From: Agroathelia rolfsii
Taxonomy: Eukaryota > Basidiomycota > Agaricomycetes > Amylocorticiales > Amylocorticiaceae
Direction: 5' to 3'
DNA length: 64,000 nucleotides
NCBI GenBank assembly: GCA_018343915.1
Contig: JABRWF010000008.1
Location: 1,116,001 to 1,180,000 of the forward strand
The notes under the pieces are model-generated. The model was not told where the DNA came from, did not search any database, and saw nothing but the letters and a program-made list of their open reading frames with translations. Shown here piece after piece: positions 34,203 through 45,272 of this stretch. Every line of letters begins with the position of its first letter. Positions within the stretch are counted from its first letter, which is position 1. Both the position numbers and the translations under genes were made by a program.

Positions 34203-36481
34203 ATGTCTGACTCTGAGAACGATTTCGACGCCGAGCTGCTCGAGCTTGTAGGCGAGACCGAGAAGAAGCGCAAGAAGCGTCCCTCCGGTGGTTCATCCAA
34301 CAAACGACGCAAGGCAGAGTAAGAACACTCTGAGATCCGAGCCTGTCTTCTATGCAACCTGACTCGCACTTCAATATTAGTGTATCTATGGACACAGAAT
34401 CGGAGGATGATGTTGAGAGCGAGGAAGATGAATCGAATCCCTACCCACTGGAAGGGAAATACATTGACGAGGTGGATAGACAACGGTCAGCAACGTTAAA
34501 CATTCCGATGGCGTCCAGGCAATCTCACGCCTTTGTCGCTGGATCAGATTGATGGACATGGCTGAACTGGAGCGCGAAGATATCCTTGCTCAGAGGGCGG
34601 AAGAGATACAAAAAATTCAAGATAAACGGAACTTGGACAGGCTACTACAGGCACAGCAGGGTAACTTGGAGCACAGTGTCTCCAAGGCGGCTAAACGTAT
34701 GCTCAGAATGTACTTGAATACTCCGAAAGATATTCTCACTAGACATACACAGGCCAACATGCTGTTAGAGGTGCTACTAAAGAGAAAACTCGCAAGCTTG
34801 ACGAACTCAGAGAGAAGCGTAGGCTCAAAGACGAGCGAAGACGCGTATGTTTGCTGAATGAACCCTACCATAACACGCGCATGCTGATCCGCAAGCGTAG
34901 TCTCCTAAACGCTCACGCTCTCGTTCATCATCTCCTATGGAAATGGAAACCTCGGACGAAGAAGAAGAGGACGGCCAAATCAGCAAACTGGAGCAAGAAG
35001 AGGAACGAGACCGCAAGATATTTGCCAAGCTAAACCCTGAGGCCGAACCCATCACTCTCGAGGACTTTGAGCGATGTCGTATCTCACGCGAATTGCTCGC
35101 CAAACACTGTCTGACGCCATGGTTTGAGGACTATGTCAAAGGTATTATTATCACTCTCGGAGCTTGATCACACTCTCTTACGCGCAACCAGGCGCTTGGG
35201 TACGGTACCTGATTGGTAATGACCAGCATGGGCACCCTGTTTATCGTATATGCGAGATCTTGGGTACGGACGATTTGCATTCTGGCCATCACCCGATCCC
35301 TCTCACCATCTTATAGGACTCGCCTCTTGCAAACCATACAAGATCAACGACTCGGTTATGTTTGACAAATCAATAGAACTTCGACATGGAAAAGCTGAGC
35401 GAGCTTTTCCCATGGACAAAGTTTCTAATGCTAAGTTTGATGAAGTATGTACTTTCTTCATATCTTGATACCCGAGTCTCAGAAGACCTTATCTATGGTC
35501 GGCACGTATAGAAAGAGTTTCAGCGGATGATGTCAACGTTTAAAAATGAGGGCGTTAAGCTTCCAAGCAAACGCGACCTCGAGAAGAAATATGCTTCTAT
35601 GACGGAGCAGGTGAACCAAATCATGACCGAGGTCGGTTTTCCCTTTTTCTCATTTCGAGGTTCTTCATTAATTAATATATGGGGTGTTTAGAGCGACATC
35701 AGTGCCATGCTCAAACGCCGAAACGAACTCCAATCAGGCTCTTCTTCCAATACTACCCTTGAGCGTTCCCGTTTGATTCAAGCCCGCACACTAGCAGAAC
35801 GTCGACAGGACTGGTCCGAGGTCACCGAGATTGACGCCAAGCTCGCCTCGCTGAATAAGTCTCAGCAACAGCAAAAGACAACCAGCAATAGCAGCAACGG
35901 CGCCAGCAGCGATGCTGCGGATCGGCTCGCCAGGGTCAATGAGCGAAATCGTAAGGCCAACTTGGAGGCCATCCGCAAAGCAGAGATGCAAGAAGTTGAG
36001 CGGAAACGGAAAGAGAAGAAACTCCTCTCGGAAGGTGCTATGGTCGAAGTGGATCCCAGTGCAAGACTGAAGACAGTACCAAAGGTGTTCAATCAATCTA
36101 GGTCGGTTCCTCGTATTTTTCACTGCGTTAGTCATCGTCACTTAGCTGTGTTCTACCTGCACCACCACATTGCTCACTCACCATCTTGGTCTGTAACCAT
36201 GTTGTCTTTGCGTTATGTAACAAATCGTTTTCTGTGTGCTTTGATCCTCGGATTATCTTTTGTGCTTGTGTTTCTTCAGAATAAGCACACCCAACAACAG
36301 CACACCTAACAGCGGCACACCTGTCCTTTCCGCATCCAAGTTAGGCGGTGACGTTCCCGCCATGTCATCCTTACCGCCCTCGTCCATAACCGCCGGTGGT
36401 GCTGGTGCTAATTCAACCACGGGCACGCCATCCAAACAACCATTCATCGCTTCCATTGAAGTTGATCTAGGAGATTTTTGA
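34203..36481 (+). CDS. RTF1: RNA polymerase-associated protein Rtf1 (Paf1 complex, Plus3 domain), 10 exons
   Basis: Paf1-complex subunit that links transcription elongation to histone H2B ubiquitination. Exons 34203-34318, 34381-34485, 34548-34696, 34753-34844, 34901-35141, 35192-35263, 35317-35444, 35512-35631, 35692-36101, 36280-36481; 544 aa. The N-terminus is acidic and Lys-rich. The histone-modification region reads NLEHSVSKAAK then RQHAVRGATKEKTRKLDELR. The Plus3 domain follows from ITLEDFERCRISRELLAKHC through GAWVRYLIG, HGHPVYRICEILG, KPYKINDSVMFDKSIELRHG and FPMDKVSNAKFDE. The C-terminal coiled part includes RSRLIQARTLAERRQDWSEV and ADRLARVNERNRKANLEAIR. The last exon is Ser/Thr-rich and ends EVDLGDF. 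The 3' end faces LST8, 296 bp away. Confidence 0.95.
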
Positions 36482-36777
36482 TACAGTATTCCATTATCAT
36501 ATTTTCTCTTTTCAACCCATGCGTCTACACCTCCCTGTCCATGCCCAGAGCCCAATCCAAGATACTATTTGATTATAACATACACTGAGATATTTGCTAG
36601 GGACTCATGATACAAAGGCAATGTTGTTGTTAATCACTAGTTTTGAATTTCTGTTTCTCAGTAACACACACAAGCTGGATACATAATTTATTTCACTTCT
36701 TTTGTTTGTTATCTGTTGTATTAGGTGAAATAGCATCTTTAAAGGTGAGGTGAGATATGAGCATGTGGATAACAATG

Positions 36778-38368
36778 TCATGCGCCGTCATGTAGTGCAC
36801 AACAAACAGCAGCTAAAAGATACGAGTTATTGAGCACGAGAAAGGAGATGATAAATACAACCAGAGATGTCTACCTTTGTGGTGACCGTTGTACTGCCTT
36901 ACCGTTGTCCCTGAAGACATCTCCCATAATCGTGCCGTGTGATCTGATGAAGCTATATGGTAAGGACAAAAAAAAAGGTTATAAGCTTGGTCTGGTTCGG
37001 CTAGAAGAGGAATATATTCCGAACCTGTAACCAGGTAAGCCGAATCAGCGCTAAACGCACAATCCCACACCCAACGCTGATGTCCCTGCAGAATTTTATC
37101 CTCCCTGAACTTGTATGTGGATGAGATCGACCAGATCTTGACCGTTTTGTCCGCTGAGCAGGTCGCCAGATATCTACAAGCAGTCAATATATTAATGGGC
37201 AAGCGATCTAGAATATCGAAGAGAGGTACGGGAGAACACACTTAACATCCGGACTCAAAAGGCAACGAGTGATATACTTATTTGGGTGCGCCTGAAACTT
37301 TTCAACCGCTTGGAATTTGGGCATGCCGGTTGATTCATCGTTGATGCGCCAGACATAGCAACTCCCCTGATAGGGTCCATGAAAATGAGTCAATTTAGTT
37401 TAACCTGGACTCAGACATGTAAAAAAAAAAGCACTTTGTTGTTTGCAGCGACTAGACATGATCCATCCGAGGCCAGGCTGATAGCTTGTATAGGGATGTT
37501 TTGCGCTGGTTTCTAGCGCAATTATGAATTCAGTATAAGGAATTATTTGGGAGAGGGGTAAGTCATCCGTACCAGCTCATGAGAACAGACATTAGCAGAT
37601 AGATCCCATTGCTTTATTGAGCCATCCTGGTCGCATGATATGAGCTCGCCTTGGTTGGGGTGAACACATACGTCGTTGACTGTGCTCCGATGTTATATTG
37701 AATAAGCCGCGCATTAGCATCAGGGGGTTCAAATGGGATAATACATACCTGGTGCACCGTTATCGTAATTTCTCCTCAAATGCCGTTCTCTTGCAAAACA
37801 AGATATGTGGGTGTGTGGTATAGATGCAAGTAGGATGGACGTACCGTAAATCCCAGATTTTAATAGTACCATCCTCACTACCTGTGACGAGCCATTTGCC
37901 TTCGCTGTGGAAAGACACAGAGGTAATATTTCCTGTGTGGCCTTCAAATATAACGGACTATCTCAAGTTGGGGATCATCATTATTTTTGGCCAAAGAGGG
38001 TATCACTGATGCTCACAGGCGTAGGCGTATCACGACCAATCTCATAGATGTGCACTTTCTTATGGATGGCAGCAGCTAAGAGACGTTTGCTGTATAAGCA
38101 TTTACATAAGATAAATCAGGCCGAATCCGTTTTTGAGAGGACGTTTCATGTACTCAGGCGAAATAGCAAGGCGGTTGACTTGCTGTCCAATAAAATGCGG
38201 GAGTATGGGGTTAGCTTGGTCAGAGATGCTGGCAGAATATCACGCGAAGATAGTAGACCATACGCCGGTTTCTCCAGAGCGAGTAATTGTACGAGAGCAT
38301 ATGCCACTCCATGCCTCCCAGAAGCGGATCTCATGATCGTAAGAGCCAGTGACGAGGATAACAGACAT
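36778..38368 (-). CDS. LST8: TOR complex WD-repeat subunit Lst8, 11 exons
   Basis: WD40 propeller that binds the TOR kinase domain in TORC1 and TORC2. Exons (minus): 38368-38264, 38182-38154, 38089-38017, 37957-37845, 37789-37749, 37679-37573, 37512-37435, 37366-37242, 37173-37025, 36952-36875, 36812-36778; 310 aa, close to the family length. It starts [20 protein letters not shown] and continues [124 protein letters not shown] and [15 protein letters not shown]. Several exons are very short (29, 35 and 41 nt). The gene is divergent from POL32 with 192 bp between start codons. Confidence 0.95.
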
Positions 38369-38560
38369 TATTCAAGTTAGTATTACGTGCAACTACTGAC
38401 GCTGGAAGAGACCGGAAGCAAACATAGACATCAGAAGCTATCGCCAAGCAACACCAAACAACCCACTGTTGGTCAATCTCCTTTTTGGGCGTAGGCCAAT
38501 AAATTACCGTGTCGCGTCGCGTCATTGACTCATTGTGGCTGCCAACCCGAGCTATCCATA
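38369..38560. promoter_or_regulatory. Shared divergent promoter of LST8 and POL32
   Basis: 192 bp separate the two start codons, so both genes must use this region or transcribed parts of each other. Contains a tgtcgcgtcgcgtcattgac stretch near 38510-38530 with ACGCGAC-like words, which resemble MBF/MluI-box sequences (ACGCG) used by replication genes; this match is by eye. Confidence 0.4.
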
Positions 38561-41148
38561 ATGTCGACTCCAGAGATTCGAGACTATCTCGTCAAGCAAG
38601 TAACTGTTCAAAATAACATTGTGATTCCACCCTGAGCTTGGCTAGTCCTACGAAATGTTCACATAATACTATCACACCCACTACCAGGTTACCTATCGCG
38701 CTTTGAGTCGTGTGTTTGGCATCCATGTCAATAAGGCAAAGAAGTAATTAAACTTGTGCTATCTGGTCCGCATCGCTCTAACCAGAAGTAACAGCGAACT
38801 AGCCTACTTTCTAGCGCATCATGACCAGCCGGCGTCCCCTTATGCCACATATCTCGTCTCTGCCGAGTTTTTACCTCCATCTGCTACAGCAACTCAGCCG
38901 ACAGACATAACCATGGAAGAGCCTACAGGAGACAATGATGGATACTCCGATGTAGAGGGAAAATATGATGCTAAGGAAACAGCGATCCTGCTCGTAGATG
39001 AGTCTGGACTCAATGGTGTGTCTCCATCAAACGGACTCGTATTATGATATTAATCAAGTCTGGCTTCCAATACACAAGACATCAAAGGGAGGACATCCCG
39101 ATTAATATCTGTGCATGTTTACTCCTTGTCCCCATCTCCCATACGGGCATGTAATCTGCCTTGTTTTCAAACATGACTATTTCATAATATTGGGTTTGGC
39201 AGGAAGCAGATCATCTTTGTGAATCCGCGCTCACTGTTCGTGATACTGACGTCAAGAAAGGAGCAGAAGGCACCACCACATTTGGAAGGATAACAGGGTC
39301 TCATGTACAGGTCAGTGATCTTACCTTTCCTATCTGGTATCATTACCTACTCACGCATAATTTGCAGCTCAAGAACGGTGCCGGGCCCGTCGCATCTACC
39401 TCGAAGCTGAACGTCAAATCCAAGGCGGATACGCCCGCATCTGTTACGCAGCAGCTTAACACCGCCGGTTCCTCATCTACATCAAAGCAAACTACTGATG
39501 ATGCAAAAAAAAAGAGTATTGCTGCTGGTGACGCCAAATCATCCAAGCTGGGTGATACTAAGCCGAAACCAACCGGAAAGCTAGACTTTAGCAAGGCAAA
39601 AACGAAAGAACAAAAGGTTCATGAGAAGAAAGAGCGAGAGGAAAAAATGAAGACTGATAAGGCCAAATCAAAACCTCAAGGAAAATCCTCCATTAAGGAA
39701 GAGGAAGAGGAGGAAGAAGCCAAGCCACCCCCAAACAAAACTGAAAAGATTGGGCCACCTGTAAGTAAACACCCTCTTAAACGCATTTTGTTTTAATTGC
39801 TCAGTAATACTATTCACGTAGCGCGGCGCCTCCAAAATTGCAGACAAGGCATCAGGGAAAAAAGCGCAGGAAGAGGTCCCCATGTCTAAAACAGAAAAAA
39901 TTGGACCACCTGTGAGATATCTTTGTGGTACACTTGTAAACTCTATCTCAAACTGACGAAAAAATTCTGCATAGCGAGGCGTAAAACGCAAAACGGTATC
40001 GGCCCTCCTCTCCGATGATTCTGATGGCGAGGAAAAGAAGACACCCAATGACGCCAGAGGGGCTCATGCTAAACCTGTCGCGAATGCCAAATCGGACCCA
40101 TATCCATCTTCGACGGAGAAGAAGGGTGCTCTCGTATCGGACTCGGATTCAGATAGTGCAGCACCAGTGGTGCACAAGCGAATCATTAAGGGGGGGAAGA
40201 GAGCATCAACTCCGGAAGAAGATGAAGAGGAGGAGGAGGAAGCGGAAGAAGAAGATTCTGCACGAGAAAAGACTACACGTAGTCTCATGTCTATGATGGA
40301 TATTGATGATGGTGCGTTAGTGGCCGTAGGGCAAAAATATTGCCCTTATTCAGTCACCCTTCTTTAAACGCATCTGCTTTTTCTCTTGCAGACCTCGTTG
40401 ATCGCGTCCATCGGACCAAAAAGTCTGCGGCCGTCAGCTCAGATATTGATTCGGATGCAGACGTGGATATGAATGGTGACTCCTCGTCCGACCTTGACTC
40501 TGTGGTACCTAAGAAGGCCAAAAGACAGCCGCGCAAGAAAAAGGTAGCGCCTCCCCTGGGAAAGAATGGTCGTCCTAAGCGGCGCATAGTCAAGAGTCGT
40601 TCCAAGATGGACGGAAAGTATACTGGTGAGTCTCAGCACAATTCCCTTCCTTCCCGTTTTCTTGCCTTGACATTTATTCATTGATTGCAACTCTGGAAAT
40701 GAACAAAAAAACTGATCAATGGCTCTTTTTTCGTTCTTATTTTGTAGTTGTGGAAGATTATTCATCATGGGAAAGTGTTGGCACAGACGAAGAAGAAGCA
40801 GAAGCCGAGCCAGCACCTACGAAAGGTAAAGGCAAAGCTAAAGATGTCACTACAGCTTCTAAAAAGCCCTCGAACCATGACACTGCTTCCAAAGAAACTG
40901 TAAAGAAAGAGGATGGGTCCGATCCAAAAGCGAAAGGATCTTCCAGCACGAAACCACCGGAAGCTAGCAGCAGCAGCACCGTGAAAAAATCGGCATCTGC
41001 CGGCTCCAAGGAGAAGGATTCCACAACCATGGGAAAGAAGCCTGCGGCAGGGGGTAAAAAGACTGCTACTGCTGGAGCGAAGGGGGGAGGTGGTAGTCAG
41101 AAGGGTATCGCGTCATTCTTTGGCCCTCCAAAGCCCAAGGCCAAGTAA
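38561..41148 (+). CDS. POL32: DNA polymerase delta subunit 3 (Pol32/Cdc27), 9 exons
   Basis: Non-catalytic subunit tethering polymerase delta to PCNA. Exons 38561-38599, 38688-38743, 38786-39015, 39207-39310, 39368-39760, 39822-39911, 39975-40311, 40392-40625, 40748-41148; 627 aa. The N-terminal winged-helix part reads MSTPEIRDYLVKQVTYRALS then SELAYFLAHHDQ and YLVSAEFLPPSATATQP. The rest is charged, low-complexity sequence, with a conserved-looking VEDYSSWESVGTDEEEAEAE near the end. The extreme C-terminus is a PCNA-interacting (PIP) box, GSQKGIASFFGPPKPKAK, with Q-x-x-I-x-x-F-F. The identification rests on this order of parts, which is diagnostic in fungi (S. pombe cdc27). Exon 4's acceptor (gaag|ca) was chosen to keep the frame. 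Exons 5 and 6 end in the same peptide, KTEKIGPP, before an exon starting RG. Confidence 0.88.
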
Positions 41149-41490
41149 ACAATATAGCCATATTATCATGTATAGAGGATAAGGACCGTCAGGGAAGATG
41201 GTAAGTTTGGCTCGTCTATGACTTGGAAAGTTACTTTTATTATCTGTGTAAATGCAGCCCATGCATGTTGCATTCGGTTTGACTGGGAATGGGGTTCGTG
41301 TAGATGATGAACCATCGAGGGATTTCTCGACTACAGCTAATGAGAAATAGATATACATGTGCTTACGATTTCCTCATTGAACTTATATAACGTAGATCAT
41401 TGACCCCGCAAATCTTTTTTCACTTAGCACACATGGTTCGGCTGTATTAAATATTTGAGGATTGATACATATTCTTCATCAGGCTACCTA
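41149..41490. other. Convergent 3' flanks of POL32 and the GH28 gene
   Basis: Short A/T-rich stretch with no gene. Confidence 0.5.
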
Positions 41491-43702
41491 TCATAGATGC
41501 ATACATTCACAGTAAGGGCAGTACATTTGATTGGTATCATTTCCTCTGCGGAAGCCTTATCCGCAAGATACTGGAGGCATACGAGCACAAGCAAATTAAC
41601 CAGGAATATCATGTTCTTGACAAAATACTCCAAACTTACCATTCAGGCCAGTAACATCAATGGCGTTTTTACATGTGTATGCTGCATTCTCTCCACTCGG
41701 TGGGGATACATCAAAATCGATGAAAGTGAGGTTCGTGCATGGCGCATTGGAACTACAGCCTAGGCTGACGACTGAACGATCGTCATTTTAATGTCAGTAA
41801 TCGGCCCACATTAGTACTTGGCCATGTATGAAAGCAACTCAACGGTTATTTTCATTAGCACTTCCACTCCAATTCCGATATGTGACATCGGTGAACTGAA
41901 AATAACTGGCGATGTCACCGCTTTCACCTCCGTTGGACTGATAAATGTATACGGGGTGGTTGACGCCATCGACCACGACAGAGTCAAGGGTGACGTTCTT
42001 GAGGATACCTTTACCTCCTCCTCCTCCAGTAGGCGGGGAACCATTGATCGATCCATCCCAAGACTTAAGATATACCTAAATAAATGTGATTTTGAGCATA
42101 TTATGAAATTCAAGCACCGGAAAGTGACTAACTCCAAATTGCATATTTGGCTGTATCTCTGAATTGATGCGGACCACCTTTGTTCCAAGTTCAAATTGAG
42201 AGTTAACGCATGTACCCACTTTGGGACGGAAAGTACCTCACATTCAAATTAGTCATGGTGACATTGGCAACGATTTCATACTGTGGGAAGACATATTTGT
42301 TAACCCGAAATCCTGTTGTATAATGGTCCAGGATAGAGTCCAGGTTACTAAAACTTACAAGTTGATAATATTGACCCAATGACCCAAAAGCGATACCATT
42401 TCCACCATGACATGTAATATTGCGGACTTCGAGATTTGTACTATTCTAAAGAGTGAACATAGCTATTGGTGACTTCCTTAGTAATGATAAATATATCTCA
42501 CCCCTCTGATTGATAGGCAATCATCCCCATTTGTGACCTGCATTAGATAATTTGAGACGGACATGGTAGAGTTGACAAGGGTTATGAGGCGTACATCCCA
42601 GTTGAGCAATTTGACATTGTCTACACGATATGTGTCGATGCCATCAGTATTGGGCACGACGCTGTCATATATCAACAATTGGGATTATTCTCAAACCAAA
42701 CCTAAATGAGCGCGTACTTTTGAGCGTAAAAAGTTGAATTGGTGTTTGTCGCATTCACCAACATCCCATCGTATGTGATGTTGACTGAATCGGCAACTAC
42801 ATTAGACCAGAATGGAGGGCTCTGAAATGATACAAACATGCAGCTGTCTTCTCAATCATGTTATAGCCTCATACCTCAATTCTGAAGTTGCGAATGACGG
42901 CGTTTGTTGCTTCGTACACAGTGAGCGAGATTGGCCGACCATCTCCATCCTCACGAGTGACCGTTGTAAAATAATCCCACCAGGGCTGTTATATTTTATC
43001 AAAACAACAATATTCAAAGGCAATAACAAGCGACCAAGTAAATGTCAACGTACCTGGCCGTTACCCTGTATGCCACCTGTGTTGAATGCGTCTATAACAA
43101 AGTCTTGTCCAGAGACCACGAACCACGATCGCTGGCTCTGAATGAAAACAACATCATATGTATTGTTTGAGTTTAACCAATACTGAATATTTGGTTCAAA
43201 CTAGACAACTGGCATTATTACGGAAGTATAATGTTGGTCAAATGAGGCCCCCGGGCCCACGTACGTTAAGATAGCCATGTAATTCAACCGCTGCCGAGCT
43301 CAGGTTCCATGTCATCTTCCTATACATGAACGCCATCCGAACATAGTGTCATTACGATCCGAGTCCTATTAGAAATGGGGCCGACCTTGTTATGTTGAAA
43401 TCGCCAGATTCAAATACTATAGTGCCACCAATGCCGCATTCAGAGACAGCCGCAAGAACCTTTCAGTGGTGCATGATTAGACTTGATATGCTGGTAATAT
43501 CCAAACCTACATTGTCCGTATCGTCTTTTCCAGGGCCTAGGGGCGTTAGCTGACAAGTACTTGAGGCACGACTATGGTGTGGTGCATCCTTCGTAGTTAT
43601 TGCCAGTCCTTCCATCCGTACAGACGTCGCATTAGCAGGGTTTACAGGAGAGAAAAATATTAGCAAAGGTAGCAATTTGGTGAGAATAATTTGGACAGTC
43701 AT
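41491..43702 (-). CDS. Exo-polygalacturonase, glycoside hydrolase family 28, multi-exon
   Basis: Secreted pectinase that removes galacturonic acid residues from polygalacturonan. The start ATG at 43702 opens a signal peptide (TKLLPLLIFFSPVNPANA). GH28 landmarks occur in order on the minus strand across many small exons: SECGIGGTIVFESGDFNIT; SWFVVSGQDFVIDAFNTGG with a following W; ESPPFW; NTDGIDTYRV (catalytic Asp region); NGDDCLS (GDD catalytic pair); NITCHGGNGIAFGSLGQY (His block, G-x-G-I-x-x-G-S); GVYLKSWDG, the Lys of the substrate-binding RIK-like site; then SLGCSSNAPCTNLTFIDFDV and a Cys-rich end MYCPYCECMHL. The CHGGNGIAFGSLG and YLKSW forms are those of fungal exo-PG rather than endo-PG. 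There are roughly ten introns; borders inside 41.8-43.4 kb were not all fixed. Confidence 0.88.
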
Positions 43703-43743
43703 TGTGTTGCTCAGGCTTGTTCATCCTCAGGTAGATACTGAGA

Positions 43744-43751
43744 CCTTATAT
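43744..43751 (-). promoter_or_regulatory. TATA box of the GH28 gene
   Basis: On the minus strand the sequence gggtatataaggtc lies about 45 bases upstream of the start codon at 43702, a plausible TATA element given the short leader. Confidence 0.45.
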
Positions 43752-45272
43752 ACCCACACTGGATAGAGAAAAGAATATCGTAAAATGTAATGTTCGAAAG
43801 TACCGGTCCGTAATTGATGTAGCATACGTAGCACTCAAAAGAAAAATCAAATCATCACATAACTCTCACCTTATGGACGTAACTGATAGCAAGCCCGTGG
43901 AAGATCGCACTAAACCATACCATGCTATCATGCTGTCCCATGGCACTGACGGGACATCTGACTGATTTAAACAATAATACATGTAATTAAGTTTGGTAAA
44001 GAGAATTCGCAATGCCGTTATTGGCTTACTTCCATCAGACGGGTCTGAGAAGCATTGCAAGACGTGGTCTCTCCGATTTGCTTCGGCCCTAATTGGATCG
44101 TATTGCGTGGTCCAGGCATACTAGGGGTAGTTACAATAGGAATCTTACAGCTATTCTGGGGTGTTGACGCCTTATTTATTATTATACTTCATGTGATACC
44201 GTTTCAGCAAAGCGTTCTGGGCTAGTGGTGTCACCCTATCTTTTCAGTTCATCAGCAATATTTACCGAATATTCATATTTTACTTTGAACACGCTAACAC
44301 TCATTTCTCCCAGCCCTTTTTCTGGCATTTTGCTGGAGAATATCAATCAATCAGAAGTCTATAGTTGTTACTCATCAAGATCCTCTATGAAAGCTGAAGC
44401 CTGAAATCAACGGAGGTCAGACAAAGGTCATTGTCATTCTTATAGCTAATGCTGCTGCCGGAGGTACTACTAATATGCCCAGTGTGATGCCATTTCAGCG
44501 AGACGCACTTTGGCCTGCGCCAACAGGTACCCTTTTCTTTTTCTGAAGTACTGCATCGCCAGCGAGTAGTGTCACGGTGCCGCCGAGTTGCGAAGATCCA
44601 TCGGCGGGCTGCACCTAATTCATATAGAAGCCTTTTCAGTGTAAATGAAATGCCGCAGGAACCATAAGCATTATCAGAAGGCGAGCGTCGCCGTTCAAGC
44701 CTGAGAATAACCATCGTCATGGTTGAGTTCATTTGGTAGTGTCACGCATGACGTGACCTGGCAGTGGCTACTACACGCCATCTCGTGAAGAAGTCATTAC
44801 CACATTAGCGCGCTAGCCGTTATGTCGATGTGTAACCAGTGTTCTCATAGTTATCGAGAGAAAATAAGATATGGGATCCAAGACCAAAAAAAAAAAAATC
44901 TTTGGAGAGGTTGTATCGTAAACATACTACGACGGCAGTTAACAATAATATCGATAGCAAAGGGGGTAAAAGAAATTTTGTATGTGATGAGCAGACTATT
45001 AGAGCTTCTTTAGGACCGACAAACAGTGCCACGTAAAATGTATCAGAGTGTGAGAAGGAATGGTGAAAAAAAAATTGGAGTAGCTAATAAAACAGAGTCC
45101 AGCAGTCATTTTAGTTTTTGCAATGCGAAGAGAAGTTGAGGAGTTAAGAAAAATCAGGATATTTATGATCAGGGAACAGAAACAAGCCAACAAAGAAAAG
45201 AGAGAGAGAAAGAAAGAAAGAAGCAAAAGTTTAAAGCACCCTACTCTTTTTAAAGGACCTCCCATGTAAGCA
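43752..45272. other. Intergenic between the GH28 gene and the SDS3-like gene
   Basis: Mostly A/T-rich sequence. On the minus strand 44137-43890 has two short stretches that could be exons of a relic (see rejected items). Nearest 45272 are A-runs and GAAA repeats in the 3' flank of the SDS3-like gene. Confidence 0.4.

Noticed and set aside
43890..44137. Two short minus-strand stretches (MPGPRNTIQLGPKQIGETTS and PSVPWDSMIAWYGLVRSSTG) joined by a possible intron
   Set aside because: They could be exons of a small gene or relic, but no continuation or family could be found; too weak to list as a gene.
44385..44732. 115-codon minus-strand open frame
   Set aside because: Arg/Trp-rich composition without motif, and no promoter or splice context.
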